From assembly GCA_020832665.1 (NCBI GenBank), contig JAFIEG010000001.1, forward strand, positions 60,608 through 124,607: a DNA stretch of 64,000 nt, read 5' to 3'. Made by a program: the position numbers and the translations under genes. This stretch comes from Pararhodobacter sp. GTDB lineage: Bacteria; Pseudomonadota; Alphaproteobacteria; Rhodobacterales; Rhodobacteraceae. This document shows, piece by piece, positions 24,405-32,667 of this stretch. The number at the start of each line of letters is the position of its first letter. Positions within the stretch are counted from its first letter, which is position 1. Below the pieces are notes generated by a model. That model was given only the letters and a program-made list of their open reading frames with translations. It made no database searches and was not told the DNA's origin.

Positions 24405-25709
24405 ATGATCAAGGTGTTCTCCGGTGTATGGCCCCTGTTGCTGGGGATCGTCCTTATCATGCTGGGCAACGGCATGCATTTCACCCTGATCGGCCTGCGC
24501 GGTGGCATCGAGGGGTTTTCCGCCACCGAACTGGCCATCGTGACCTCCGGCTATTTCCTCGGCTTCCTGTCGGGGGCCCGCATAACCCCGCTTATGATCC
24601 GCCGGGTCGGGCTTGTGCGCGTCTTTGCGGCACTTGGCAGTTTCATGTCCGCGGGGCTGATCGCCTTTCCCCTGCTGACCGAGCCCTGGGCCTGGACGAT
24701 TCTGCGCTTGCTGATCGGGTTCTGCATGTCGGGCATCTATGTTGCGGCCGAGAGCTGGCTGAACAACGCCGCCACCAACGACACGCGCGGCAAGATCCTG
24801 TCGGCCTACATGATCGCGCAGACGCTGGGCATCATCGGCGCGCAGGGGCTCTTGACGCTGGGCGACGCGGCGACCTCGGTGCTGTTCATCGGCGCCTCGA
24901 TTCTGGTGTCGATCTCGTTCGGGCCAATCCTGCTTTCGGCAACCCCGGTTCCGGCCACCGAGGTGGCGCGCGCCATGTCGTTGCGCAAGCTGTTTGCGGG
25001 CTCGCCGCTTGGCACCGTGGGCATTTTCCTGCTTGGCAGCGTCTATGCCACCCAATCCGGCATGGGCGCGGTCTTCGGCAGCCAGATCGGGTTGACGGCT
25101 TCGCAGATCGCGCTGTTCGTGGCGATGCTGTTCGCCGGGGCGCTGGTCTTTCAATACCCCATCGGCTGGCTGTCAGACTGGATGGACCGCCGCAAGCTGA
25201 TCTTCGCCGCTGCCGTTCTGGGGGCGATCTCATGCGCGCTGGGGTGGTTCACCGGCGGCGGGCTGTGGTTTCTGATGGTATCGGCCTTCTTTGCCGGCGG
25301 GATGACAACGCCGCTCTATGCGCTGTTTCTGGCCTATACCAATGATGCGCTTGCAACCGAAGACATGCCGGCGGCATCCGGCGGGCTTGTCTTCACCTTC
25401 GGGCTGGGCGCCATCGTGGGGCCGCTGATTACCGGCTGGGCGATGCAGGGGCTGGGCCCGTTCGCGTTCTGGCTGGTGCTTGGCGCGACCTTCGCCGCCA
25501 TCGCGCTTTATGCGGCCTATCGCATGACCCAGCGCGCCAGCACCCCGGCCGAGGAGACAGAGCGCTATCTGGGGGTGCTGCCAACCAGTTCCCCCGTTGC
25601 TGTCGAGGCCGCGGCCAACTGGTCTGCCGAACTGGCCGAATCCGACCGCGAAAGCGCCGCGCAATCGCCTGCCGGGGAGCCGGGCGACGACCAGGCGCGT
25701 GAGGGCTGA
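24405..25709 (+). CDS. MFS transporter
   Basis: 434 aa with about 12 hydrophobic helices. Typical MFS features include the loop GWLSDWMDRRKLIFAAAV after helix 8 and SGYFLGFLSGARITPLMIRRVGLVRVFA in the first half. MLGNGMHFTLIGLRGGIEGFS...AAESWLNNAATNDTRGKILSAYM is the pattern of the YcaD/UMF-type MFS group often annotated as quinolone- or unknown-substrate transporters. A ~55-residue hydrophilic tail rich in Glu, Ala and Ser follows the last helix. It reads away from gpmI and is the first gene of the block between gpmI and rlmH. Confidence 0.82.
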   Translation: MIKVFSGVWPLLLGIVLIMLGNGMHFTLIGLRGGIEGFSATELAIVTSGYFLGFLSGARITPLMIRRVGLVRVFAALGSFMSAGLIAFPLLTEPWAWTILRLLIGFCMSGIYVAAESWLNNAATNDTRGKILSAYMIAQTLGIIGAQGLLTLGDAATSVLFIGASILVSISFGPILLSATPVPATEVARAMSLRKLFAGSPLGTVGIFLLGSVYATQSGMGAVFGSQIGLTASQIALFVAMLFAGALVFQYPIGWLSDWMDRRKLIFAAAVLGAISCALGWFTGGGLWFLMVSAFFAGGMTTPLYALFLAYTNDALATEDMPAASGGLVFTFGLGAIVGPLITGWAMQGLGPFAFWLVLGATFAAIALYAAYRMTQRASTPAEETERYLGVLPTSSPVAVEAAANWSAELAESDRESAAQSPAGEPGDDQAREG

Positions 25710-26077
25710 TTGTTTGGGGGAATAACTGTGACTTGTTGGAGGGCAGGTTGAGTTGTGGCACCAACGCAGGCACCGGCGAAGGGGCGAACGGGCTGGTTCT
25801 CATGCCCCTCATCCGAAATCCGCTCAATCGATTCGGATACCTTGGCCTGTATGCCCTCGCGTGCCTTAGCCCGTGCAATCAACCGGGCCTGACATGAAGG
25901 ATTTCCTGCGCTTCCCAGCGCGACGGTTCACTGCGAAAGCCGCGAAGGGGGGCGGATGTTCGCCTTGCGGGACTGGGCGGACATATCGCTGAGCGGGCGA
26001 GATTTGCGTGCGCAGATCCGGCATCACGACGTGGCGGGCGGGAAGTGTGAGTTCGCTGCTGCATGAACAGATATCCG
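25710..26077. other. Non-coding relic region
   Basis: About 370 bp between two convergent genes with no intact gene. On the minus strand, fragments such as ARAKAREGIQAKVSESIERISDEG look protein-like, but no start or full domain can be seen, and 25920-26030 has the look of the decayed intergenic sequence that recurs near 29750-30010. I read this as gene debris at an insertion boundary. Confidence 0.35.
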
Positions 26078-27100
26078 TTATCCTTGGGCAACCAGACGCC
26101 CCGCCTGTTTCTTCGTGATGTGCCCGGCGCGGAAAGCCCACTGACAGGTGTCAACGAGTGTCTCTCGCAAGTCGCGTGGCGCAAAGCCGAGATCGGCCAC
26201 CGAGGCGCTGTCATCCGTTCGCACGTCCCACGCGATGGCGTCGAAGCCCTCTTGGCTTACCGGCAGCCGCAGCGGCAGCACTCGCTGGAGCAGCCCGGCC
26301 GCTCGAACCGCGGGGCGCATGCTCCACGGCGGCAGGGTAAGCCGGAAGATTTTCCGCCCGGTAAGTTCGCTCATCGTGTCAATAAGATCGGCAAAGGCAA
26401 TTCGGGTACCGCCAAGAAGATAGCGCCGCAGCCCGCGTTTGATCGAGAACATCCGGGCGAAGGCTTCGGCGAGGTCGCGCACATCGACGATCGAGAGACC
26501 GCCGCGCGGGATCATCGGAAATTTCCGGGAGAGGATATCGCGCACCAGCCTGGTGCTTTCGCCGAAATGCGGATCGTTCGGGCCGAAGACAACGCCCGGA
26601 TAGCCGATTGCAACAGGCGCACCTTCCTCTTGCAGGGCTCGGGCTATTCGTTCGGCATCCGCCTTGGAGGCCGAATAGGCGCCGCGCGGATGTTTGACTT
26701 CCTCGGAAACCGAAAGGAGATTCGCTTCTGTAGGGAGCAGAACGACATAGCTTGAAACATAGACAATCGGGTCGAATCCGCGCTCGCACGCGACTCGCAA
26801 GACCGTATCTGTGCCTTCCACATTGACGCGTCGCATGATTTCCGCGTCGCGGCCATCAAGCGAATACACCGAGGCGGCGTGCAGTATCGCATCGCACCCT
26901 TGCGCAGCACGTTCCACCGAGGCCCGATCCGTCACGTCTCCGACGGAATGGGGCGGCGGTTCAATACCCAATGGCTCGAACGCTGGCGCGATTCGGTCCG
27001 GATTACGGACGAGAAGGCGCACCTCAAAGCCATGCCGAACCAGTTCAGCCGCGCAGTGCGATCCTACGAAGCCGGTTCCCCCGGTCACCAGAACACGCAT
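26078..27100 (-). CDS. NAD(P)-dependent epimerase/dehydratase (extended SDR)
   Basis: 340 aa from the second ATG (MRVLVTGGTGFVGS), which is better spaced from GGAAGG than the first ATG three codons earlier. The N-terminal nucleotide-binding motif is TGGTGFVG. The catalytic tyrosine and lysine lie in YSASKADAE, with the serine in VYVSSYV, and GDVTD and HAASVYS are other SDR landmarks. The sequence resembles dihydroflavonol-4-reductase/hopanoid-associated sugar epimerase-like SDRs (NVEGTDTVLRVACERG), which reduce or epimerise sugars or ketones. The substrate is unknown. Codon use appears less GC-rich than in the flanking core genes. Confidence 0.82.
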   Translation of the reverse strand: MRVLVTGGTGFVGSHCAAELVRHGFEVRLLVRNPDRIAPAFEPLGIEPPPHSVGDVTDRASVERAAQGCDAILHAASVYSLDGRDAEIMRRVNVEGTDTVLRVACERGFDPIVYVSSYVVLLPTEANLLSVSEEVKHPRGAYSASKADAERIARALQEEGAPVAIGYPGVVFGPNDPHFGESTRLVRDILSRKFPMIPRGGLSIVDVRDLAEAFARMFSIKRGLRRYLLGGTRIAFADLIDTMSELTGRKIFRLTLPPWSMRPAVRAAGLLQRVLPLRLPVSQEGFDAIAWDVRTDDSASVADLGFAPRDLRETLVDTCQWAFRAGHITKKQAGRLVAQG

Positions 27101-27212
27101 TCCATACATCCTTCCCTCGCCGGTGGACCCGGCATTGCGCAGAACAATGCCGTTGAAGCAAAGCTGCGATATTGCGGATGAGCGAAGTGTTCATCCATTT
27201 CCTTGTCGCCGA

Positions 27213-27812
27213 TCACAGGAATATCGAGATTGACACCAATGAAGCGACGATAACGAGGACAGTGGTGGCTGTCAGCGGATGCAGGATATAAGTACGCCAT
27301 CCAGTTGGTCCGGGCGGCGGAGGCAGGCTTTCGGGTTCACCGGCCGACCGACGCGCCAGTTCCAGGCGAAGGCTTTCTTCCCCCCGTGCCATTGCCCATC
27401 GATGGTTCGCCGCGAATACCGGATGCAGTATCAAGGAGAGCCAACGCAGGAGCGGCTTTTCTGCCCGTAGCCGCCAATCATAGGTGATATCGACACAGCC
27501 GCCATCCTGCTTCAAGGACCATTCGCCGCGTCCCACCAGATCACCCCACGATTCAAGGGCAAAGCCGTGCGGATAGTCGGATTCACTGACGCGAAACTGC
27601 CAGCGCAATGTGTATGGCAGCCAGCCCTTGGTATAGAGCGCGATCTCCCGGCCGATACCATTATCGTCGCCGGGACGGAGTTCTTCGGCGGCAATGTAGA
27701 CCGACGGCCACCAGCGCGGTAAATCCGTCGCATCCGCCAGAATCTCGGCGGCTTCCTCAACGGTTCCGGGCACCCGCCAGCGGGTGACGATATGATATTC
27801 GTTCAAGCCCAT
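27213..27812 (-). CDS. Membrane-anchored SRPBCC/polyketide cyclase-like protein
   Basis: 199 aa. Residues ~5-150 have the pattern of a START-like SRPBCC fold (YHIVTRWRVPGTVEEAAEILADATDLPRWWPSV...GWLPYTLRWQFRVSES...GRGEWSL...TYDWRLRAEKPLLRW), a fold that binds hydrophobic ligands. The C terminus ends in one transmembrane helix (TATTVLVIVASLVSISIFL), so the domain probably faces the cytoplasm, anchored to the membrane. It lies 21 bp after the multi-helix membrane protein and ~110 bp before the SDR gene on the same strand, suggesting a three-gene unit that modifies a lipid-like molecule (inference). Confidence 0.72.
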   Translation of the reverse strand: MGLNEYHIVTRWRVPGTVEEAAEILADATDLPRWWPSVYIAAEELRPGDDNGIGREIALYTKGWLPYTLRWQFRVSESDYPHGFALESWGDLVGRGEWSLKQDGGCVDITYDWRLRAEKPLLRWLSLILHPVFAANHRWAMARGEESLRLELARRSAGEPESLPPPPGPTGWRTYILHPLTATTVLVIVASLVSISIFL

Positions 27813-27833
27813 GCCAAACCCGTCCCGGAATCC

Positions 27834-28688
27834 TTACCGGCTTGCGCCGGATTCGCCATATGCAGCTGCCCGATTCTTGTAAGTGGAGGCGACCAACACG
27901 AGTATGGCGATCAGGCTGGCTGTGAAGGTCCAGCTTCCAGGATGGCCCCAATCGAGATCGTCACGAGCGACAAATATGGCCAGCAGCATCAGGACAGCAG
28001 CAAATGCCAACGCCTGAAGCAGATATCGGGCACCTTCCCAGCGGCCGTCATAGGCAATGGCCAGGCTCACCAGACCGGGCAGCACATAGATGGCAGACAT
28101 CAACCGGGCGGTAAGTGGCGTCAAAGTCCAGGGCCAGAGCCCGATCATGAAATCAGGAACCACCAGCAGAAGGAAACCTGCGACAACAAGAACCGCGCCC
28201 AGCAACGCGAAGACCCCTCGAGTGTATATGCCAAGTGACGCCCGGCGGTCGGCACTTCCCCCCGCTACTCGGCGCCAGTTTCGATACCACAGGATCGGAA
28301 GAATGAGAGGAACCGCAAAATACAGAAATGCCCACAGTTGAAAGCCGATCCGGTCATGCGCAAAACGATCCCAATGCAATATGGTGACAAGGCCCAGCGT
28401 TGCTGCGAAGGCAGTGATGGGCCAGAACCCCAGCCGCACTTCAGACCATCTGCGGAAAAGGAGAACGACGAGGAAGAAATACGCGCCGCTCATATAGGTC
28501 GCGCCAAGAATCATGGCCGTTATTTTCGGCCTGACCGGCCAGGCAAAAAGGTCAGCGCCTGCGGTTTCTGGGTAGATATAAAGCAGAACGAACGCTGCAA
28601 CCAGAATCGGAATCAGAATGGCGGAGAGCGCAGTGAGCAGCTGATCGACCTGATCCGCCTCGGTTCCGGCATTTCCTTCATCTCTCAT
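27834..28688 (-). CDS. Polytopic membrane protein of unknown function
   Basis: 284 aa with about eight hydrophobic helices, for example LSAILIPILVAAFVLLYIYP, MILGATYMSGAYFFLVVLLF, WPITAFAATLGLVTIL, LWAFLYFAVPLILPILW, GVFALLGAVLVVAGFLLLVV and WTFTASLIAILVLVAS. Charged loops include HWDRFAHDR and AYDGRWEGAR. I do not recognise a named family. It is the first gene of a likely unit with the SRPBCC protein and SDR downstream. Confidence 0.65.
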   Translation of the reverse strand: MRDEGNAGTEADQVDQLLTALSAILIPILVAAFVLLYIYPETAGADLFAWPVRPKITAMILGATYMSGAYFFLVVLLFRRWSEVRLGFWPITAFAATLGLVTILHWDRFAHDRIGFQLWAFLYFAVPLILPILWYRNWRRVAGGSADRRASLGIYTRGVFALLGAVLVVAGFLLLVVPDFMIGLWPWTLTPLTARLMSAIYVLPGLVSLAIAYDGRWEGARYLLQALAFAAVLMLLAIFVARDDLDWGHPGSWTFTASLIAILVLVASTYKNRAAAYGESGASR

Positions 28689-29211
28689 CTTTGCCCCCGA
28701 TGGATTACGATCGCCTTCTGATGTTCATGCCGCACTGCACGCGCTTAGGTGCTTGGTACCTCGTTCTTTGTTTGGCTCTGCTACTCAGCGGAAATGCGGT
28801 TGACCTTCTGGGGCGCAAATGTCTCACCTCCGGGCCAAATTTGTCAACGCCGGAGTCAAAATCGACCATTGGCCATTGAAAGAGCTGGTCACTACGGGCT
28901 TGGGCATGACGCGCCAGGGGGGCGGCGGCCGGAAAGCCGCGATCCCCATATAGCTGGTTCTGCGCAGCTTCGAGCGAAGGCCCTCGTCTAATCGGACCAT
29001 CCCTAACAGCACCGGGTGTTCGATGGCGAGATTCCCAGCCCAACCTTGGGATATCCCAGCGATCAGCGCTTCGCGAAAACGGCCTGATCGGCTATCATCG
29101 GGACCGGATCTGCGAAACATTTGGGGAATATCGGGTCACGCTCTTTCAGCGCCGGGTATGAACATGCCAGCGCTGCACACGTCCAGGAGGCACACACTCA
29201 AGGAGAGCAAG
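28689..29211. other. Intergenic region with decayed sequence
   Basis: About 520 bp between the divergent membrane-protein and BA14K-like genes. Roughly 28850-29000 (GTCAAAATCGACCATTGGCC...GGGGGGCGGCGGCCGG) looks like the tail of a decayed gene. A minus-strand frame reading REALIAGISQGWAGNLAIEHPVLLG is open, but I do not recognise it and see no start. The last 30 bp contain AAGGAGAG, the ribosome binding site of the next gene. Confidence 0.35.
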
Positions 29212-29661
29212 ATGACAAGAACTGGTTTTCCAGCCATGGCTGCGGCCCTGATAGGTGGAGCCGTGCTTATGTTCGGATCGGATTTGGCGTCGGCCACAGC
29301 CCTGCCTGTTTCTGCAGTCGCAACGCCAAGCGCCAAGGAATTTGGCACCACTGGATTGGTCAAAGAGGCCCGGAACCAAGGTAACGGGGGTAATATCCTG
29401 CAGTATGACCGGCGTCGGCACGGGGAACGACACCAGTACCGAAGGCCAGGATTCACGTATCACTACGGAGGCTACTATTACTCCAATCCGTGGTGGTTGA
29501 GGCCCGGGGTCGGTAGTGGCGTGGCGCCGCCAACACAGCTACCTTCAGCTCATGTGGAGTGGTGCTCGGACCGCTATCGCTCGTATGATGTGGCGACGGA
29601 TACATACGTTCCGCGAATAGGCGTGCGAGCCCGCTGCGACAGCCCTTATTTGACGCGGTAA
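29212..29661 (+). CDS. BA14K-like small secreted protein
   Basis: 149 aa from the ATG at 29212, with AAGGAGAG ~6 nt upstream. An N-terminal signal peptide (PAMAAALIGGAVLMFGSDLASATA) is followed by a Tyr/Gly/His-rich linker (HYGGYYYSNPWW). The C-terminal block HVEWCSDRYRSYDVATDTYV...RARCDSPYL matches the BA14K family (H.WC..RYRSYDP.T.TY...G....C). BA14K proteins are short envelope or periplasmic proteins first described as a Brucella immunoreactive, lectin-like antigen; their cellular role is unclear. The two cysteines may form a disulfide. Confidence 0.78.
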   Translation: MTRTGFPAMAAALIGGAVLMFGSDLASATALPVSAVATPSAKEFGTTGLVKEARNQGNGGNILQYDRRRHGERHQYRRPGFTYHYGGYYYSNPWWLRPGVGSGVAPPTQLPSAHVEWCSDRYRSYDVATDTYVPRIGVRARCDSPYLTR

Positions 29662-30024
29662 TCGACACAGACAACGCCTCAAAGGCAACCTTCCACCGGA
29701 TTCTCCTTATAGTTCCGCGAGCGAGTGTTGAGTCAGTAGGTTGTGCCAACGGCAGAGAAAAATCCGGCCATTGGGTGACGAACAAATTGGCCACTTTGGG
29801 TTTGTCTATGGAGCACGCCGGGGGCGGCGGCCAGTCAATCGCGCTCCCTCAGATAGTTGGCGGTTGATCGCCGACCCGAACGCCCCTTCGCAACAGCGCG
29901 GGGGATCGGATTTCCGCTCGGGCCGAGGCCGGTCGTCTGCGGCTGCGGCATCCGAGACAGCTTCGAACGTCCGCTCCGGGCTCAAGGCCGCCTTGCCCTT
30001 TTCGTTCCCGCGCACGCATCCCCG
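29662..30024. other. Non-coding relic region before rlmH
   Basis: About 360 bp between the convergent BA14K-like and rlmH genes. No intact gene is evident. The 29760-30010 stretch (GGCCATTGGGTGACG..., CGAACGTCCGCTCCGGGC) has the appearance of degraded intergenic sequence and shares its style with 25920-26030 and 28850-29000. It marks the right edge of the block inserted between gpmI and rlmH. Confidence 0.4.
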
Positions 30025-30495
30025 TTAAACCCGATGATACGGCCCCCCCGCCAGGATCGAGGCGGCGCGGTAAAGCTGCTCGGTCAGCATCACCCGCACC
30101 AGCATGTGCGGCCAGACCATCGCCCCGAACGAAAGCGCCATCGCCGCCTGGTCGCGCAGCGCAGGGGCCAGCCCGTCGGCGCCGCCGATGAAGAAGGCCA
30201 GATCATTCGCGCCCCCATCGCGCCAGCGCGCCAGACGGTCGGCGAATTCGGGCGAGCTGAGCACCTCGCCTCGCTCGTCCAGCGCCACGCTCAACGCGCC
30301 GGCGGGGCAGGCGCGGCGCAACAGCGCCGCCTCGGCCTCGATGCCGCCGCCGCGTTTGTCCTCGATCTGGTGCTCGGAAAGCGGGCCCAGCCCCAGCCCC
30401 CGACCGGTGCGGTCGAAGCGCTGGGCGTAGTCATCGACAAGCGCCCGCTCCGGCCCCTTGCGCAGCCGGCCCACGGCGCACAGATGCACGCGCAT
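30025..30495 (-). CDS. rlmH: 23S rRNA (pseudouridine1915-N3)-methyltransferase
   Basis: 156 codons from the ATG at 30495, which removes 12 residues of the ORF-track version and gives the standard ~155-aa length. SPOUT-fold landmarks are [16 protein letters not shown] at the start, [26 protein letters not shown] and the C-terminal [20 protein letters not shown], which forms the knotted SAM site. It methylates pseudouridine 1915 in 23S rRNA on assembled ribosomes. The start overlaps the rsfS stop by 1 nt, as usual. Confidence 0.95.
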   Translation of the reverse strand: MRVHLCAVGRLRKGPERALVDDYAQRFDRTGRGLGLGPLSEHQIEDKRGGGIEAEAALLRRACPAGALSVALDERGEVLSSPEFADRLARWRDGGANDLAFFIGGADGLAPALRDQAAMALSFGAMVWPHMLVRVMLTEQLYRAASILAGGPYHRV

Positions 30496-30872
30496 CAGGC
30501 GGGGCTGCCCCCGGCGCCGCTCATCTGCCACATCTTTTCAAGCTGGTAGAACTCGCGCACCTCGGGGCGAAAGACATGCACGACGACATCGCCGGTGTCG
30601 ATCAGCACCCAGTCGCCGGTTTCCCTGCCCTCGGCGCGCGCGCTCAGCCGGAAATTCTGCTTCAGCCGGTCGAGCAGCTTTTCGGCGATGGCGACAACCT
30701 GCCGCGACGACCGGCCCGAGCAGATCACCATGTGATCGGCCATCGCGGAACGCCCGCGCAGATCGATCTGCACGATGTCCTCGGCCTTGTCGTCATCGAG
30801 CGATTGCAGGACCAGCGCCAGAATGTCATCGCCCGTATAATCTGCGGGCGCGGTGTTCGGGGCGGGGGCCAC
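30495..30872 (-). CDS. rsfS: Ribosome silencing factor RsfS (start uncertain)
   Basis: 125 aa from a GTG at 30872. Family motifs are [65 protein letters not shown]. RsfS binds ribosomal protein L14 and blocks subunit joining when nutrients are low. The start is odd: a perfect AGGAGG (30908-30913) lies 5 nt before an in-frame ATT and 8 nt before an in-frame CTG, but no ATG, GTG or TTG lies at that place. Translation may begin at ATT (30902) or CTG (30899), adding 9-10 residues. The ATG at the track start lies inside the mscS gene and is unlikely. Confidence 0.9.
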   Translation of the reverse strand: MAPAPNTAPADYTGDDILALVLQSLDDDKAEDIVQIDLRGRSAMADHMVICSGRSSRQVVAIAEKLLDRLKQNFRLSARAEGRETGDWVLIDTGDVVVHVFRPEVREFYQLEKMWQMSGAGGSPA

Positions 30873-30907
30873 GGCGGTGGCCTGGTCTATGTAAGACAGA
30901 ATGCTGT

Positions 30908-30913
30908 CCTCCT
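30908..30913 (-). promoter_or_regulatory. Perfect Shine-Dalgarno (AGGAGG) before rsfS with no canonical start codon
   Basis: On the minus strand AGGAGG is followed by ACAGC-ATT-CTG-TCT in the rsfS frame. It is the best ribosome binding site in the neighbourhood and argues that rsfS starts at the non-canonical ATT or CTG and not at the GTG ~30 nt later. Confidence 0.5.
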
Positions 30914-30958
30914 GCGTGACGGTACTGTCGTCAAATGTAGCATCGGCCAGGACATATC

Positions 30959-32356
30959 TCAACGTGCCGCGCCAGTTTCCGGGCCGGTGTTGGCGGGATT
31001 GTGCGCTTGCGGCCCGCGCGCCGGATCGCCCGGCCCGGTTTCGCCTGCGGGGCCATGCGGCGGCGTGTCCAGCAGCTTTACCTCGCGCTGCGGGAAGGGG
31101 ATGGTAATGCCGTGTTCTTTGAACGCATCCCACAGCGCCAGATAGATCTCGCCGCGCACGCTGGCCAGGCCGCGCGTGGCATCAGCGATCCAGAAGCGCA
31201 GCAGATAATTCACCGAATAATCGCCAAACCCGGTGATGTGGCAGCGAACCTGCCGATCGGCCAGAACGCGGGGCACCGTGCGCGCGGCCTCCACCGCAAT
31301 CCGCCGGACCAGATGCGGGTCATCGCCATAGGAGGTGGCGAAGGCCAGATCCAGCCGCACGAATTCGTCCGAATGCGACCAGTTCACCATCTGCCCGGTG
31401 ACCAGATCCTCGTTGGGGATCAGATATTCGCGCCCGTCGCGGGTGACCACCGAGACATAGCGCGCACCCAGCTGGTTGACCCACCCGAAGGTGCTGCCCA
31501 GGCTGATCACGTCACCCGGCTTGATCGACTTGTCGAGCAGGATGACGATACCCGAGAAAAGGTTCGACACGACCTTTTGCAGGCCAAAGCCGATGCCCAG
31601 CCCGATGGCGCCCGAGATTACCGCCAGCGCCGTCAGGTCGAAACCCAGCGCCCTGAGCCCGATGACGATGGCCAGCGAGAACAGCACCAGCTGCACCGCC
31701 TTTCCCGCCAGCACGCGGCTGGAGGGCGAAAGATCCTCGTATGCCTCGATACGGTTGACGGCGATACGGGTCAGCAATCTGGCCAGGAAGATCAGCAGCC
31801 CGGTGAGCAGCAGCGCCACGATCACCGTCAGCAGGGAAAGTCGGAAATCCTCGACGGTGATGGCGATGCTGTCCAGAAAGTTGGCAGCTTGTTCCAGAAA
31901 ACCCAGAAAATGCAGCGCGATATAGATCCATGCCGCCCAGGTCAGAATCCGGCGCAGCGGGCGGTTGCGGATAAGCTGACCGGCAAAGCTGACCAGAACC
32001 CATGCGCTGGCGATGACCGCCCAGACCTCGATGACGTAATTTCTCGCCTCGGGGGCCAGATCCTCCAGCACCAGGTAAAGGCTCCACGCCAGTACCACGA
32101 AAATCACGCCGCGCAGCCGATTCTCGACAATGATGGCCAGCCGCAAGCGCCAGCGTGGCCAGCCCTCCCTGGCGCGCACGCGCTCCAGCAGACGCGGGCC
32201 CAGCCAACGGCGGATCAGATGCGCGGCGCCAAAAAGCGCCAGCAGGATGGCCGCCTGGTAGAACTGCCAGGGCTGCGCCATGTCGCGCAGAAAGGTCTGC
32301 GCCTGCTCGAAAAGCTGCTGACCTGCATCCAGCAGGTCGGGGTCGATCTGCTCCAA
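30959..32356 (-). CDS. MscS-family mechanosensitive ion channel
   Basis: 465 aa. Several N-terminal transmembrane helices (about 5) precede the MscS pore and beta domain: LTALAVISGAIGLGIGFGLQKVVSNLFSGIVILLDKSIKPGDVI (pore helix and hinge, about residues 250-295), then GWVNQLGARYVSVVTRDGREYLIPNEDLVTGQMVNWS. The C-terminal alpha/beta vestibule ends with FKEHGITIPFPQREV, followed by a ~35-residue Pro/Gly-rich tail. It opens under membrane tension to release osmolytes during hypo-osmotic shock. It lies just upstream of rsfS on the same strand. Confidence 0.92.
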   Translation of the reverse strand: MEQIDPDLLDAGQQLFEQAQTFLRDMAQPWQFYQAAILLALFGAAHLIRRWLGPRLLERVRAREGWPRWRLRLAIIVENRLRGVIFVVLAWSLYLVLEDLAPEARNYVIEVWAVIASAWVLVSFAGQLIRNRPLRRILTWAAWIYIALHFLGFLEQAANFLDSIAITVEDFRLSLLTVIVALLLTGLLIFLARLLTRIAVNRIEAYEDLSPSSRVLAGKAVQLVLFSLAIVIGLRALGFDLTALAVISGAIGLGIGFGLQKVVSNLFSGIVILLDKSIKPGDVISLGSTFGWVNQLGARYVSVVTRDGREYLIPNEDLVTGQMVNWSHSDEFVRLDLAFATSYGDDPHLVRRIAVEAARTVPRVLADRQVRCHITGFGDYSVNYLLRFWIADATRGLASVRGEIYLALWDAFKEHGITIPFPQREVKLLDTPPHGPAGETGPGDPARGPQAHNPANTGPETGAAR

Positions 32357-32486
32357 GGCCGGTCTCCGTTGCGGCGCCTGAGCGCTCTTGTGCCCGTGGC
32401 CAGCCTACCTTCAGCGTGGCGACTGTCCAGCGGCAATGGCGCCATCGCCATTGCCACGGCGCCGATTCGCGCGTATCTAGCAGGCC

Positions 32487-32576
32487 ATGCCGCGTTATTT
32501 CGACATGACCGACCACGCTCGCCTGCCGCAGCGCTTCGACCGCGAAACCCGGTCGATCCTCGCGCGACTTCGCTGA
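32487..32576 (+). CDS. Possible 29-aa small ORF upstream of leuC
   Basis: ATG...TGA encoding MPRYFDMTDHARLPQRFD and eleven more residues, with AGG 5 nt upstream. It lies ~90 bp before leuC. It has no leucine run, so it does not look like a classical attenuation leader. A stem GCGCGTTA/TAACGCGC with no U-tract follows it. The call rests only on an open frame and position, and may be chance. Confidence 0.22.
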   Translation: MPRYFDMTDHARLPQRFDRETRSILARLR

Positions 32577-32667
32577 GCGCGCGTTAACGCCCGCATAACG
32601 CGCCGGCCCGCACCGACAGGCGCCCGCCCACTTCCTGACAGTTTCCAATTAGCCGAGAGAACGAGCC

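Noticed and set aside
32487-32576. A leucine attenuation leader before leuC
   Set aside because: The small ORF has no run of leucine codons and no terminator/antiterminator pair with a U-tract.
31001-32587. 528-aa plus-strand ORF opposite mscS
   Set aside because: Low-complexity Gln/Arg/Asp-rich shadow; the minus strand encodes a clear MscS channel.
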